Assembly (NCBI GenBank): GCA_947488435.1
Contig: CANKZG010000001.1
Location: 1,790,308-1,854,307, forward strand
Origin: an uncultured Flavobacteriaceae bacterium
GTDB lineage: Bacteria; Bacteroidota; Bacteroidia; Flavobacteriales; Flavobacteriaceae
DNA: 64,000 nt
Direction of reading: 5' to 3'
Shown here: positions 48,833 through 60,060 of the stretch, one piece after another
Numbering within the stretch: position 1 is the stretch's first letter
Layout of the letters: the number at the start of each line of letters is the position of its first letter
Notes under the pieces: model-generated
Told to the model about the DNA's origin: nothing
The model's database searches: none
What the model saw: only the letters and a program-made list of their open reading frames with translations
Position numbers and translations under genes: made by a program

Positions 48833-49207
48833 ATGGCAAGAATCGCAGGTGTAGATATACCTAAACAAAAAAGGGGAGCAATTGCCCTAACCTATATTTA
48901 TGGGATTGGTCAAAGCAGAGCTAAGGAAATTTTAGCTTCAGCTAAAGTTAGTGAAGATACAAAGGTATCTGACTGGAACGATGAGGAAATTGGACGAATT
49001 CGTGATGCAGTTTCTTCGTATACAATTGAAGGAGAATTACGTTCTGAGACGCAATTAAACATTAAACGTTTAATGGATATCGGATGTTATCGTGGTATCC
49101 GTCATAGATCTGGATTGCCATTAAGAGGTCAACGTACCAAAAACAATTCCAGAACACGTAAAGGAAAAAGAAAAACCGTTGCTAACAAGAAAAAGGCAAC
49201 TAAATAA
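48833..49207 (+). CDS. rpsM: 30S ribosomal protein S13
   Basis: 124 residues: [34 protein letters not shown] and the C-terminal [21 protein letters not shown]. Contacts P-site tRNA and L5. Confidence 0.98.
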   Translation: MARIAGVDIPKQKRGAIALTYIYGIGQSRAKEILASAKVSEDTKVSDWNDEEIGRIRDAVSSYTIEGELRSETQLNIKRLMDIGCYRGIRHRSGLPLRGQRTKNNSRTRKGKRKTVANKKKATK

Positions 49208-49304
49208 TAATAGTTAGTACGACGTAGATAGCGCAGTTTGGTATAAAGTATACCACTTAAAATGTGCTGATTACTACTATTAATTACTCATTACTTAAAA
49301 AGGT
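49208..49304 (+). promoter_or_regulatory. Structured gap between rpsM and rpsK
   Basis: Nested stems: AGCGCA (49230-49235) with TGTGCT (49263-49268, one G-U pair) enclosing TGGTATA (49239-49245) with TATACCA (49249-49255). This forms a long hairpin 37 nt upstream of rpsK. Without a T tract, it is not a terminator; it may be a processing or regulatory element. Confidence 0.45.
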
Positions 49305-49697
49305 ATGGCAAAGACAAGTACAAAGACAGCAAAGAAACGCAAGGTTATTGTGGAGTCTGTTGGTGAAGCGCACGTAACAGCATCTTTCAATAATATTATC
49401 ATTTCTTTGACCAATAAAAAGGGAGACGTAATTTCTTGGTCTTCTGCAGGTAAAATGGGCTTTAGAGGTTCTAAAAAGAACACTCCATATGCAGCTCAGG
49501 TTGCTTCTGAAGATTGTGCAAGAGTAGCACATGAAGCGGGTCTAAGAAAAGTGAAAGTTTACGTAAAAGGACCAGGTAATGGTAGAGAGTCAGCAATTCG
49601 CTCTATTCACAACGCAGGTATAGAAGTTACCGAAATTGTGGATGTAACTCCGTTACCACACAATGGTTGTAGACCTCCAAAAAGAAGAAGAGTATAA
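49305..49697 (+). CDS. rpsK: 30S ribosomal protein S11
   Basis: 130 residues: [40 protein letters not shown] and [18 protein letters not shown], the invariant C-terminus. It lines the mRNA exit channel. Confidence 0.98.
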   Translation: MAKTSTKTAKKRKVIVESVGEAHVTASFNNIIISLTNKKGDVISWSSAGKMGFRGSKKNTPYAAQVASEDCARVAHEAGLRKVKVYVKGPGNGRESAIRSIHNAGIEVTEIVDVTPLPHNGCRPPKRRRV

Positions 49698-49800
49698 TTT
49701 TATTAATCAATAGTCCGCTAGAGCGGATGTAACGGAAGTGTAATTTCGATTATCGAAGGATAAGCCTTAATTCATAATCACACTTCTTTATTCAAAACAA
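49698..49800 (+). promoter_or_regulatory. Structured leader before rpsD
   Basis: Three helices can be drawn: TCCGC/GCGGA (49714-49718 with 49723-49727), GAAGTGT/ACACTTC (49735-49741 with 49780-49786) and, inside the latter, TTCGA/TCGAA (49745-49749 with 49753-49757). It directly precedes the S4 gene. In E. coli S4 binds a folded leader in the alpha operon; an analogous S4 site is a plausible inference here. Confidence 0.5.
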
Positions 49801-50406
49801 ATGGCAAGATATACAGGACCTAAAACTAAAATCGCCCGTAAATTCGGTGAAGCGATTTTTGGAGATGACAAATCTTTTGATAAAAGAAGTTACCCTCCAG
49901 GACAACACGGACAAAACAGACGCCGTGGAAAAAAATCAGAATATGCTATCCAGTTAATGGAAAAGCAAAAAGCAAAATACATTTATGGGATTTTAGAACG
50001 TCAGTTCCGAAATTTATTCGCTAAAGCTAATAGTAGCAAAGGCGTTACCGGTGAAGTATTATTGCAATTATGTGAATCTCGATTGGATAATGTAGTATAC
50101 CGTTTAGGAGCTTCAAATTCAAGAAGAGGTGCACGTCAATTAGTATCGCACAGACATATTACTGTAAATGGAGAGGTAGTTAATATTCCTTCATACACAT
50201 TAAAAGCTGGTGATGTAATTGGAATTAGAGAAAAATCAAAATCACTTGTAGTTATTAACGATGCATTGGCATCAAACAGTAGTGTATACGAGTGGTTAAC
50301 CTGGAATACCGAAAAGAAAGAAGGAACATTTGTAAGCGTTCCTGAGCGTATTCAGATTCCTGAGAATATCAAAGAACAATTAATCGTCGAGTTATACTCT
50401 AAATAA
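49801..50406 (+). CDS. rpsD: 30S ribosomal protein S4
   Basis: 201 residues: [40 protein letters not shown] and the S4 RNA-binding domain [20 protein letters not shown]. No Cys cluster in the N-terminal region. Primary 16S binder and a possible autoregulator. Confidence 0.98.
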   Translation: MARYTGPKTKIARKFGEAIFGDDKSFDKRSYPPGQHGQNRRRGKKSEYAIQLMEKQKAKYIYGILERQFRNLFAKANSSKGVTGEVLLQLCESRLDNVVYRLGASNSRRGARQLVSHRHITVNGEVVNIPSYTLKAGDVIGIREKSKSLVVINDALASNSSVYEWLTWNTEKKEGTFVSVPERIQIPENIKEQLIVELYSK

Positions 50407-50421
50407 ACAACACAGATTCGT

Positions 50422-51414
50422 ATGGCATTATTTAATTTTCAGAAGCCGGATAAAGTAATAATGATTGATTCTTCAGACTTTGAAGGGAAATTTGAATTTC
50501 GACCTTTAGAGCCTGGTTACGGATTAACCGTTGGAAATGCATTACGTAGAGTATTGCTTTCTGCTTTGGAAGGTTTTGCAATCACTTCGGTGAGAATAGA
50601 TAAAGTAGAACATGAATTTTCCGTTATTCCTGGTGTTGTAGAGGATGTAACTGAAATTATTTTGAATTTAAAACAAGTTCGTTTTAAAAGACAAATTGAG
50701 GATGTCGATAATGAAGCTGTTTCTATTTCTGTAAGTGGAAAAGAACAGTTGACGGCAGGAGATTTTCAGAAATTTATTTCTGGCTTTCAGGTTTTAAACC
50801 CTGATTTAGTGATCTGTAATATGGATCCTAAAGTGAGCATTAATATGGAATTGATTATTGAAAAAGGAAGAGGATATGTTCCTGCTGAAGAAAATAAAAA
50901 GTCGGGAGTTCCTTTAGGGACGATAGCAGTTGATTCTATCTTTACGCCTATCAAAAATGTAAAATATAGCATCGAGAACTTTAGGGTTGAGCAAAAAACG
51001 GATTATGAAAAATTGGTTTTTGAAATCGTTTCTGACGGTTCTATTCACCCAAAAGATGCGTTAACGGAAGCTGCAAAAGTTTTGATACACCACTTCATGT
51101 TGTTTTCTGATGAGCGAATTACGTTGGAAGCTGATGAGATTGCTCAAACAGAGACTTATGACGAAGAATCATTACACATGCGTCAGTTATTGAAAACTAA
51201 ATTGGTTGATATGGACCTTTCTGTAAGAGCATTAAATTGTTTAAAAGCAGCAGAGGTAGATACCTTAGGTGATTTAGTTTCTTTCAACAAAAATGACCTG
51301 ATGAAGTTTAGAAACTTTGGAAAAAAATCCCTGACAGAGTTAGAAGAGTTAGTGATTAATAAAGGCTTAAGTTTTGGAATGGATCTTTCTAAATATAAAT
51401 TAGATAAGGATTAA
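50422..51414 (+). CDS. rpoA: RNA polymerase alpha subunit
   Basis: 330 residues. The N-terminal dimerisation domain has [20 protein letters not shown] and [20 protein letters not shown]; the C-terminal DNA-binding domain has [20 protein letters not shown] and [18 protein letters not shown]. Follows rpsD by 15 nt. Confidence 0.98.
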   Translation: MALFNFQKPDKVIMIDSSDFEGKFEFRPLEPGYGLTVGNALRRVLLSALEGFAITSVRIDKVEHEFSVIPGVVEDVTEIILNLKQVRFKRQIEDVDNEAVSISVSGKEQLTAGDFQKFISGFQVLNPDLVICNMDPKVSINMELIIEKGRGYVPAEENKKSGVPLGTIAVDSIFTPIKNVKYSIENFRVEQKTDYEKLVFEIVSDGSIHPKDALTEAAKVLIHHFMLFSDERITLEADEIAQTETYDEESLHMRQLLKTKLVDMDLSVRALNCLKAAEVDTLGDLVSFNKNDLMKFRNFGKKSLTELEELVINKGLSFGMDLSKYKLDKD

Positions 51415-51478
51415 GTTAGAATTTCACTTTATAGTAAGGGAGGTTATTCCCATCCGTAAGGAAATATAGAATAGAACA

Positions 51479-51979
51479 ATGAGACACGGTAAAAAAGTTA
51501 ATCATCTAGGGAGAAAAGCAGCACATAGAAAGGCGATGCTTGCAAATATGGCATGTTCCCTAATTGAGCATAAACGTATAAATACAACGGTTGCCAAAGC
51601 CAAGGCGTTAAAGCAATTTGTTGAGCCTTTAATTACAAAATCAAAGGCTGAAAATAATCAGACTGAAGAAAAAGGAAGTCATAATAGACGTATCGTTTTC
51701 AAACACCTTCGCGATAAATATGCAGTAACTGAACTTTTTAGTGCAGTAGCTGATAAGGTGGGCGAAAGAGCTGGAGGATATACCCGAATTATTAAATTAG
51801 GAAATCGTCTAGGTGATAATGCGGATATGGCAATGATCGAATTGGTAGATTTCAATGAAATTTACAATGCAGGAAAGTCAAGTGCTAAGAAATCTACAAG
51901 AAGAAGTAGAAGAGGTAAAAAATCAACTGCAGCACCAGTTGCAGTCACCGAAACACAGACAGATGATTCGGAAGAATAA
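51479..51979 (+). CDS. rplQ: 50S ribosomal protein L17
   Basis: 166 residues; core of ~125 with [40 protein letters not shown] and [21 protein letters not shown] ~40-residue tail, first basic ([12 protein letters not shown]) and then acidic, extends beyond the E. coli protein. Last gene of the ribosomal cluster. Confidence 0.97.
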   Translation: MRHGKKVNHLGRKAAHRKAMLANMACSLIEHKRINTTVAKAKALKQFVEPLITKSKAENNQTEEKGSHNRRIVFKHLRDKYAVTELFSAVADKVGERAGGYTRIIKLGNRLGDNADMAMIELVDFNEIYNAGKSSAKKSTRRSRRGKKSTAAPVAVTETQTDDSEE

Positions 51980-52006
51980 AAATGTTATTAAATAATAATA
52001 ATTGAG

Positions 52007-52038
52007 AAAGGATAGGCTTAACAGTCTATCCTTTTTTT
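52007..52038 (+). terminator. Terminator of the ribosomal operon
   Basis: AAAGGATAG (52007-52015) pairs perfectly with CTATCCTTT (52026-52034) around a 10-nt loop, ending in a T tract. Confidence 0.9.
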
Positions 52039-52076
52039 ATGTTATTTTGTGAAATTAAAATTCATTCAAAGCGCAC

Positions 52077-53204
52077 ATGAAGTATCAAACTAAAAAGAAA
52101 GCACTACTGTTATTGGCAGACGGTACCATATTTTATGGAAAGGCCGTTGGAGAAAAAGAAGGAACGGCCTATGGAGAGGTTTGTTTTAATACTGGTATGA
52201 CCGGGTACCAAGAAATATTTACAGATCCTTCTTATTTTGGTCAGTTAATGGTGACTACAAATGCTCATATTGGAAATTATGGGGCAAATGAAAATGAAGT
52301 AGAATCTGATTCCGTTAAAATTGCGGGATTAATATGTAAGAACTTTAGCTACAATTATTCTCGAGAAGATGCTCACCTGAGTTTGGAAGATTTCCTAAAT
52401 CGGAATAATTTATTTGCAATATCAGATGTGGATACTAGGGCATTGGTAAGTTATATTAGAGATAATGGAGCTATGAATGCGGTAATCTCAACAGAAGTTG
52501 ATCAATTAGAACGCCTAAAAGCAGACTTAAAAAAGGTGCCAAGTATGGTTGGTTTAGAATTGTCATCGAAGGTTTCAACGAAGGAACCGTATTTCTATGG
52601 TGAAGAAAATGCCAAATATAAAATTGCCGCTATTGACATTGGGATTAAAAAGAACATCCTTAGAAATTTGGCGAAAAGAGATGCTTTTATTAAAGTTTTT
52701 CCATACAACACAACTTTTGAGGAAATGCGTGCATGGAACCCCGATGGATATTTTATCTCTAACGGACCTGGAGACCCCGAACCTCTAGTTGATGCAATTA
52801 AAACGGCCAAAGAAATTATTGACAGTGATAATTGCCTCTTTGGAATTTGTTTAGGTCATCAGGTTATTGCGCTTGCTAATGGTATATCTACTTATAAAAT
52901 GCACAATGGGCATCGCGGTATAAATCACCCCGTAAAAAACCTAATTACAGGGAAAGGAGAAATTACTTCTCAAAATCATGGATTCGCTATTAGTCGCGAC
53001 GATACGGAGGCAAATACGGATTTAGAAATTACGCATGAACATCTTAATGATAATACGGTTGCAGGTATTCGAATGAAGAATAAAAGTGTTTTTTCTGTAC
53101 AATACCATCCAGAAGCAAGTCCAGGACCACATGATGCATCTTATCTTTTTGATGAATTCTTTGAAATGATACGTGCAAAAACAAATAAAAGTATCGAAGT
53201 TTAA
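52077..53204 (+). CDS. carA: Carbamoyl-phosphate synthase small (glutaminase) subunit
   Basis: Supplies ammonia from glutamine for carbamoyl phosphate, the precursor of pyrimidines and arginine. 375 residues: N-terminal CarA domain (GTAYGEVCFNTGMTGYQEIF) and class I glutaminase with FGICLGHQVIALA (nucleophile Cys), and YHPEASPGPHDASYLF (His, Glu). carB is not in the window. Confidence 0.97.
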   Translation: MKYQTKKKALLLLADGTIFYGKAVGEKEGTAYGEVCFNTGMTGYQEIFTDPSYFGQLMVTTNAHIGNYGANENEVESDSVKIAGLICKNFSYNYSREDAHLSLEDFLNRNNLFAISDVDTRALVSYIRDNGAMNAVISTEVDQLERLKADLKKVPSMVGLELSSKVSTKEPYFYGEENAKYKIAAIDIGIKKNILRNLAKRDAFIKVFPYNTTFEEMRAWNPDGYFISNGPGDPEPLVDAIKTAKEIIDSDNCLFGICLGHQVIALANGISTYKMHNGHRGINHPVKNLITGKGEITSQNHGFAISRDDTEANTDLEITHEHLNDNTVAGIRMKNKSVFSVQYHPEASPGPHDASYLFDEFFEMIRAKTNKSIEV

Positions 53205-53265
53205 ATAAACGTTATATTCATAACAATAGGGGTCTAGTAATCAAGCTTATGCAAATGCGCTTTTG

Positions 53266-53273
53266 TATATTTG
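53266..53273 (+). promoter_or_regulatory. -7 element of eno
   Basis: TATATTTG matches TAnnTTTG and lies 40 bp before the eno ATG. No clear TTG box at the expected distance, so the upstream half is uncertain. Confidence 0.5.
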
Positions 53274-53295
53274 CCCACTTAATGAAAAACCATAA

Positions 53296-54603
<1,308 letters not shown>

Positions 54604-54625
54604 CAAAGCGCAAATGTAAACAACG

Positions 54626-54666
54626 ACCTTTTTTCTCAATTATCTTTTGAGAGAAAAGGTTTTTTT
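54626..54666 (+). terminator. Terminator after eno
   Basis: ACCTTTTTTCTCAA (54626-54639) pairs with TTGAGAGAAAAGGT (54647-54660) with one non-Watson-Crick pair, and is followed by T residues. Confidence 0.85.
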
Positions 54667-54733
54667 GTTTTAATTATAAAGTTTTTTAATGCATAAGAAG
54701 TATATTGTAACAATAATTATCGCATAAATTACT

Positions 54734-56275
54734 ATGAACAATTTTCTTTTTGTTGCCGCAGAAAATGATGCTTTGGCAAATTGCAAGGCGGGAGGTATGG
54801 GAGATGTAGTCCGGGATGTACCTCGCCATATAGCGGAAAGAGGTGACAAAGTACATGTAGTAGTTCCTTCATATTCTAGGTTGCACCATAATGGGTCTTT
54901 TCGAACCCGGTTAAATTTTATGCTCCGAGGAATTCGGTATACTGCCGAGCTGTATGAGGTTATTCCTAAAAAGGAATTTAATAATATTCACCATTATGTC
55001 ATACATCACCCGGAAATTGAAGCTGGAGATATTGCTCATATTTATCACAACGATCCCACAGAACCTTTTTATACCGATGCGATAAAATACTTTATTTTCT
55101 GCACTGCGGTAGCGGAAGGTATTAAAAAAGGTGCTTTTGGGAAATTAGATATTGTTCACCTGCACGATTGGCATACGAGTCTGTTGTTATTGCTGCGGCA
55201 TTATGATGCTACCTATAAATCTCTTAAGCAGACACGTTTTGTATATAGTATACATAACCTTGCCATTCAGGGGATACGACCCTTTGAAGGCAATTATTCG
55301 TCGGTTAGAAATTGGTTTCCTGAGCTCGCCTTAGATTATGATAAATTAAAAGATTACCGCTATCAAGATTGTATAAACCTTATGGCTGTAGGGATTCGAT
55401 TTGCAGATGCAGTACATACGGTTTCACCCTCGTATAAAGAAGATGTGCTGCTTCCGAGTACACCTCCTGAATTTATTGGAGGAGAAGGCTTGGAAAAAGA
55501 CCTAATCGCAGCAGATAATGAAGGACGTTTACACGGTATTCTTAACGGCTGTAACTATAAAAACATTAGGGTTGCTGAAAAAAACGTACTTTATAAAAAT
55601 ACGCTTACCGCAATTTTTAAATGGCTACAGGAAGAATCAAAGAAATATAAATCAGATTTTTTAGCTCATACTGGAGAAAAAATACTTCCTTTTTTGGACA
55701 ATCCCCCAGCATTCGTTTGCTCTAGTGTTGCAAGATTGACGGTTCAAAAATTCTATTTCTTCAAGCGATCACCTGATGCTTTGATTGCAATTTTAAAGGA
55801 GTTAGAAGCCGTTAATGGAATTCTAATGATTTTGGGTACAGGAGCGCCTGAATACGAAGAGTTATTCCGAAAAGTCAGTTATGAACATCATAACTTTATT
55901 TTTATTAATGGGCAATCCGAGGATGTTATCGATTCAATTTATTTAGAATCAGATTTGTACTTTATGCCCAGTTTGTTTGAACCATGTGGAATAAGTCAAA
56001 TGTTAGCCATGAGAAATGGTCACCCCTGTCTTGTGCACCATACTGGGGGACTTAAAGATACCGTCGAACATCTTAAAACGGGCTTTGGATTTGATGGAGA
56101 TACGTACGATGAGAAAATTAAAAATATGATTAGTGGATTAAAGGAAGCGTTAGATATCTATTCAAACGATAAAAAGACCTGGAAAACACTACAACAGAAT
56201 GCGAAAAAGGTAAGATTTACCTGGAAAAAATTCGTAGATGAGTATTATACAGCAATGTACGCATTACATAATTGA
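54734..56275 (+). CDS. Glycogen/starch synthase-like GT5 glycosyltransferase
   Basis: 513 residues. The N-terminal GT5 domain has the nucleotide-sugar loop as CKAGGMGDVVRDVPRHIA (a K-x-G-G variant), then HLHDWHTSLLLL and VYSIHNLAIQGI. The C-terminal half has the acceptor/donor block ESDLYFMPSLFEPCGISQM and HHTGGLKDTVEHL. It would elongate alpha-1,4-glucan from ADP- or UDP-glucose. No glgB, glgC or glgP neighbours are present, so it is a stand-alone gene; glgA naming is probable but sugar donor is unproven. Confidence 0.88.
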   Translation: MNNFLFVAAENDALANCKAGGMGDVVRDVPRHIAERGDKVHVVVPSYSRLHHNGSFRTRLNFMLRGIRYTAELYEVIPKKEFNNIHHYVIHHPEIEAGDIAHIYHNDPTEPFYTDAIKYFIFCTAVAEGIKKGAFGKLDIVHLHDWHTSLLLLLRHYDATYKSLKQTRFVYSIHNLAIQGIRPFEGNYSSVRNWFPELALDYDKLKDYRYQDCINLMAVGIRFADAVHTVSPSYKEDVLLPSTPPEFIGGEGLEKDLIAADNEGRLHGILNGCNYKNIRVAEKNVLYKNTLTAIFKWLQEESKKYKSDFLAHTGEKILPFLDNPPAFVCSSVARLTVQKFYFFKRSPDALIAILKELEAVNGILMILGTGAPEYEELFRKVSYEHHNFIFINGQSEDVIDSIYLESDLYFMPSLFEPCGISQMLAMRNGHPCLVHHTGGLKDTVEHLKTGFGFDGDTYDEKIKNMISGLKEALDIYSNDKKTWKTLQQNAKKVRFTWKKFVDEYYTAMYALHN

Positions 56276-56407
56276 TGTTAGGAATCATAAAAAAAAGATA
56301 CTAATGTCGTGTACGATACAATTTCTTGATAAAGCAACGCCTGAAGTTGTTAATATGTCTCGATTTCGTTAAATTTATGATTCAATAAACCTTATTAAAA
56401 TAAACAA

Positions 56408-57691
56408 ATGTCAAATAAAGCTACGCTAGAATACGAAGGGGAAAAATATGAGTTTCCTGTAATTAAAGGAACAGAAGATGAATTAGCTATAGATATAAAA
56501 GCATTGCGCGGTGCCACGGGAATGACCACTATAGATCCTGGTTATAAAAATACGGGAGCTTGTGAAAGCGCCATTACTTTTTTAGATGGAGAAAAAGGAA
56601 TATTACGCTATCGCGGATATGCTATTGAAGATTTGGCAGAAAAAGCAGACTTCTTAGAAGTTGCCTACCTCTTAATTTTTGGGGAACTACCAAATCAAGA
56701 GCAATTAAAGGCGTTTCATATTGATATTAAAAACGAATCTCATGTAGATGAGGAGATGAAGAAAATTTTGGATGGTTTTCCAAAATCTGCACATCCAATG
56801 GGTGTTTTATCTTCATTGACCAGTGCATTAATTGCTTTTAATCCAGTATCTGTTAACGTTACCTCAAAAGATGAAATGTATGGAGCTATTGTAAGATTGC
56901 TTGCAAAATTCCCGGTCTTAGTAGCGTGGACACTTCGTAAAAAGAAAGGTTTACCCCTAGATTATGGGGATGATACTTTGGGTTATGTTGAGAACATTCA
57001 TAAAATGATGTTCAAGAAACCAAGCCAAGAGTATTCTAAGGATAAAGTAATTATTGATGCCTTAGATCAATTATTGATTTTACACGCGGATCACGAACAA
57101 AATTGTTCTACTTCTACGGTGCGAATTGTGGGATCCTCACATGCAGGTTTATTTGCTTCGATATCTGCAGGTATTTCGGCACTTTGGGGACCGTTACACG
57201 GAGGGGCAAATCAGGCTGTATTGGAAATGCTAGAGGCTATAGAAAAAGATGGAGGTGATACCAAAAAATATATGGCTAAAGCCAAAGATAAAAGCGACCC
57301 TTTTAGACTAATGGGTTTTGGACATAGAGTCTATAAAAATTTCGATCCTAGAGCAAAAATAATTAAGAAAGCTGCAGATGAAGTTCTGGGGAATTTAGGA
57401 ATCAATGATCCAATTCTGGAGATTGCAAAAGGGTTGGAACAGGAAGCTTTGAAAGACCCTTATTTTGTAGATCGTAAATTGTATCCTAATGTAGATTTCT
57501 ACTCAGGAATAATCTATAGAGCACTAGGAATTCCTACAGAAATGTTTACGGTAATGTTTGCTTTGGGAAGATTACCAGGTTGGATAGCACAATGGAGAGA
57601 AATGCGATTACGTAACGAACCTATCGGAAGACCAAGACAAGTTTATATTGGAGAGAATGGTAGAGCTTTTAAAGCAGTAAGTAAACGATAA
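56408..57691 (+). CDS. gltA: Citrate synthase
   Basis: Condenses oxaloacetate and acetyl-CoA at the entry of the TCA cycle. 427 residues, the hexameric type-II length. Catalytic segments: ILHADHEQNCSTSTVRIVGS, GPLHGGANQAVLEML, GFGHRVYKNFDPRA (active His) and VDFYSGIIYRALGIP (active Asp). It has its own terminator. Confidence 0.97.
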   Translation: MSNKATLEYEGEKYEFPVIKGTEDELAIDIKALRGATGMTTIDPGYKNTGACESAITFLDGEKGILRYRGYAIEDLAEKADFLEVAYLLIFGELPNQEQLKAFHIDIKNESHVDEEMKKILDGFPKSAHPMGVLSSLTSALIAFNPVSVNVTSKDEMYGAIVRLLAKFPVLVAWTLRKKKGLPLDYGDDTLGYVENIHKMMFKKPSQEYSKDKVIIDALDQLLILHADHEQNCSTSTVRIVGSSHAGLFASISAGISALWGPLHGGANQAVLEMLEAIEKDGGDTKKYMAKAKDKSDPFRLMGFGHRVYKNFDPRAKIIKKAADEVLGNLGINDPILEIAKGLEQEALKDPYFVDRKLYPNVDFYSGIIYRALGIPTEMFTVMFALGRLPGWIAQWREMRLRNEPIGRPRQVYIGENGRAFKAVSKR

Positions 57692-57716
57692 TTTAAAAAG
57701 AAATAAATATAAAGGG

Positions 57717-57752
57717 ATACCTCTTAAACTTAAAGTTAGGAGGTATTTTTTT
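57717..57752 (+). terminator. Terminator after gltA
   Basis: ATACCTC (57717-57723) pairs with GAGGTAT (57740-57746) and is followed by a run of T. Confidence 0.8.
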
Positions 57753-57791
57753 GCATTTATAAGTTACCCTATATTAGCCAAAAAATAAGGA

Positions 57792-58706
57792 ATGCTTCAA
57801 CTTAATATCGAAAATGAAACGGCGCCACTCAAAGCGGTACTTCTGGGAACGGCAAAAAGTTCTGGTCCAACCCCTAAACCGGAGGAAGCCTATGATCCAA
57901 AATCTTTGGAGCATATTTTAGCTGGTACATATCCTGAAGAACCAGCTATGATTGCAGAAATGGAGGCCTTTGCAAAGGTTTTTGAAAAGTATAAGATCAA
58001 GGTATATCGACCTAAAGTACTGCAAGATTGTAATCAGATTTTTTCGAGAGATATCTCTTTTGTGATAGAAGACAAGCTCATTAAGGCAAATATACTTCCC
58101 GATAGAGAAAAGGAATTTGAAGCCATTGATCATCTATTAAATGAAATTGATCCTAAAAAAATTCTAACTCCCCCTGAAGATGTTCATGTTGAAGGCGGTG
58201 ATGTAATGCCTTGGAATGATTATATCTTTATTGGTACCTATACGAAATCGGATTATCCAGATTACATTACGGCACGAACCAATAAAGCTGCGGTAACCTA
58301 TATTACAGCTATGTTTCCAAATAAGATTGTTAAATCATTTGAACTTCGAAAATCGAATACCAATGCAAAAGAAAATGCATTGCATTTGGATTGCTGTTTT
58401 CAGCCTGTTGGACTTGATAAAGCCATTTTACATAAAAATGGCTTTTTGGTGGAAGAGGAATACCAGTGGTTAGTAGATTTTTTTGGAAAGCGTAATATTT
58501 TTGAAATTACAAAAGAGGAAATGTATGCTATGAATAGCAATATTTTTTCAATAAGCCCCAATGTCGTTGTTTCCGAAAAGAGATTTGATCGCCTAAACAC
58601 TTGGTTGCGAGAAAAAGGATTCGTTGTAGAAGAAGTACCTTACAGTGAAATTGCCAAACAAGAGGGGTTATTGCGTTGCAGTACAATGCCACTAATTCGA
58701 AGCTAA
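57792..58706 (+). CDS. Dimethylarginine dimethylaminohydrolase/amidinotransferase family protein
   Basis: A 304-residue guanidino-group-modifying-enzyme homologue. Visible landmarks are QIFSRDISFVIEDKLIKANI, HVEGGDVMPWNDYIFIGTY (acidic site), ALHLDCCFQPVG (catalytic His) and the C-terminal LLRCSTMPLIRS (nucleophilic Cys). The set of His, acid and Cys supports a hydrolase or amidinotransferase acting on arginine-like substrates. It is the first of a run (57792-60465) with a second member of the superfamily. Substrate not known; it may not be DDAH itself. Confidence 0.82.
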   Translation: MLQLNIENETAPLKAVLLGTAKSSGPTPKPEEAYDPKSLEHILAGTYPEEPAMIAEMEAFAKVFEKYKIKVYRPKVLQDCNQIFSRDISFVIEDKLIKANILPDREKEFEAIDHLLNEIDPKKILTPPEDVHVEGGDVMPWNDYIFIGTYTKSDYPDYITARTNKAAVTYITAMFPNKIVKSFELRKSNTNAKENALHLDCCFQPVGLDKAILHKNGFLVEEEYQWLVDFFGKRNIFEITKEEMYAMNSNIFSISPNVVVSEKRFDRLNTWLREKGFVVEEVPYSEIAKQEGLLRCSTMPLIRS

Positions 58707-58718
58707 TTTAAAATAGAA

Positions 58719-59006
58719 ATGATACTTCGCATATTTACTATTGAGATAGTACCAGAATTTCGAGAGGAATTTGAAGCAAAATACAAAGTTGTTTCACTTA
58801 ATTTGGTGAAATCTAATGATGGATTTATTAGTGCAGAGATTGGTCGAAACATCAATGATAATACTTATGTCATGGTTTCTAAATGGGAAAATTTGACAGC
58901 TATAAAGAAGTTCGCAGGAGCGTCATGGAATAAAGCCGTAATTCCTGAAGAAATGGAAAAATATGCGGTTTCCTATGACATAAAACACTATCATAAAGAG
59001 TTTTGA
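58719..59006 (+). CDS. Antibiotic biosynthesis monooxygenase (ABM)-fold protein
   Basis: 95 residues in the dimeric ferredoxin-like ABM pattern: ILRIFTIEIVPEFREEFEAK, LNLVKSNDGFISAEIGRN, TYVMVSKWENLTAIKKFA and a C-terminal YDIKHY. Such proteins include small oxygenases and heme-degrading enzymes, but many are of unknown role and no catalytic residues can be assigned. 12 nt after the DDAH-like gene, probably co-transcribed. Confidence 0.75.
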   Translation: MILRIFTIEIVPEFREEFEAKYKVVSLNLVKSNDGFISAEIGRNINDNTYVMVSKWENLTAIKKFAGASWNKAVIPEEMEKYAVSYDIKHYHKEF

Positions 59007-59107
59007 TTTAGCCCAAAAGTTTTATTAAATTTTGCATTTGTTGCTCTTTTTGGTGCTGTTATTTAGTGAAGAATTGATTACATTTATCGTCAATTTTAAG
59101 ACTAAAA

Positions 59108-60052
59108 ATGCAACAGATAACCAACACCATTTTAATGGTTCGCCCTGCTACTTTCAGAGCTAACGAAGAAACTGCAGTTAATAATTATTATCAGAAAACA
59201 CCAGAAAACACATCAGAAGATACCTTATTGTTTAAGGCAAGAAATGAGTTTGATGCTTTTGTAACAGTACTGAGAAATAAGGGAATAGAGGTTGTAGTAG
59301 TTGAAGGTGATGCAAGTGTGGATACTCCAGATGCACATTTTCCAAATAATTGGATTTCTTTCCATCAAGATGGTAGGGTTGCGGTATATCCGATGTTTGC
59401 AAAAAACAGACGTCTGGAACGACGGGATGATGTTTTGGATATTCTTGAGCAAAATGGATTTTTAATTACAGAAACCATAGACTATTCCAGTGCTGAGGAA
59501 GAAGGGTATTTTTTGGAGGGTACAGGAAGTATTATTATGGATCGAATCAATAAAAAAGCCTATTGTGCACTTTCTCCAAGGGCCGATGAAGAATTGTTTA
59601 TTGAATTTTGTGAAGATTTTGATTATGCTCCTGTAATATTCACGGCGCTTCAAAATGTTGGAGACCAAAGACTCCCTATTTATCATACTAATGTTATGAT
59701 GTGTTTGGGCGAAAATTTTGCTGTCATCTGCTTAGAGAGTATCGATGATAAAAAGGAGCAAAAAAATGTGGTTAAGCATTTAAAGGAAGATGCTAAGGAA
59801 GTTATTGCGATTACGGAAAAGCAAATGCAAAGCTTTGCAGGAAATATGTTGCAGGTAATCGGAAGTGAAGGACAAAAATTCTTGATCATGAGCTCCGCGG
59901 CATTTCGTTCGTTAACACCCGGGCAAATACAAACTATTGAAAAGTATTGCGAAATAGTGCATAGCTCTTTAGAAATGATTGAAACTTGTGGTGGTGGCAG
60001 TGCGCGCTGCATGATGGCTGAGGTATTTTTACCTAGAGCAATATCCAATTAA
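59108..60052 (+). CDS. CtlX-type citrulline/arginine hydrolase-like protein
   Basis: 314 residues resembling the CtlX branch of the arginine deiminase superfamily: MVRPATFRANEETAVNNYY, the NNWISFHQDG acidic site, FLEGTGSIIMDR, LPIYHTNVMMCLGENFAVI (catalytic His) and GGGSARCMMAEVF (catalytic Cys). CtlX proteins are linked to citrulline utilisation in other bacteria. Together with the DDAH-like gene and an ACT-domain gene it forms a small amino-acid cluster. Substrate unproven. Confidence 0.85.
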   Translation: MQQITNTILMVRPATFRANEETAVNNYYQKTPENTSEDTLLFKARNEFDAFVTVLRNKGIEVVVVEGDASVDTPDAHFPNNWISFHQDGRVAVYPMFAKNRRLERRDDVLDILEQNGFLITETIDYSSAEEEGYFLEGTGSIIMDRINKKAYCALSPRADEELFIEFCEDFDYAPVIFTALQNVGDQRLPIYHTNVMMCLGENFAVICLESIDDKKEQKNVVKHLKEDAKEVIAITEKQMQSFAGNMLQVIGSEGQKFLIMSSAAFRSLTPGQIQTIEKYCEIVHSSLEMIETCGGGSARCMMAEVFLPRAISN

Positions 60053-60060
60053 TTCATATA

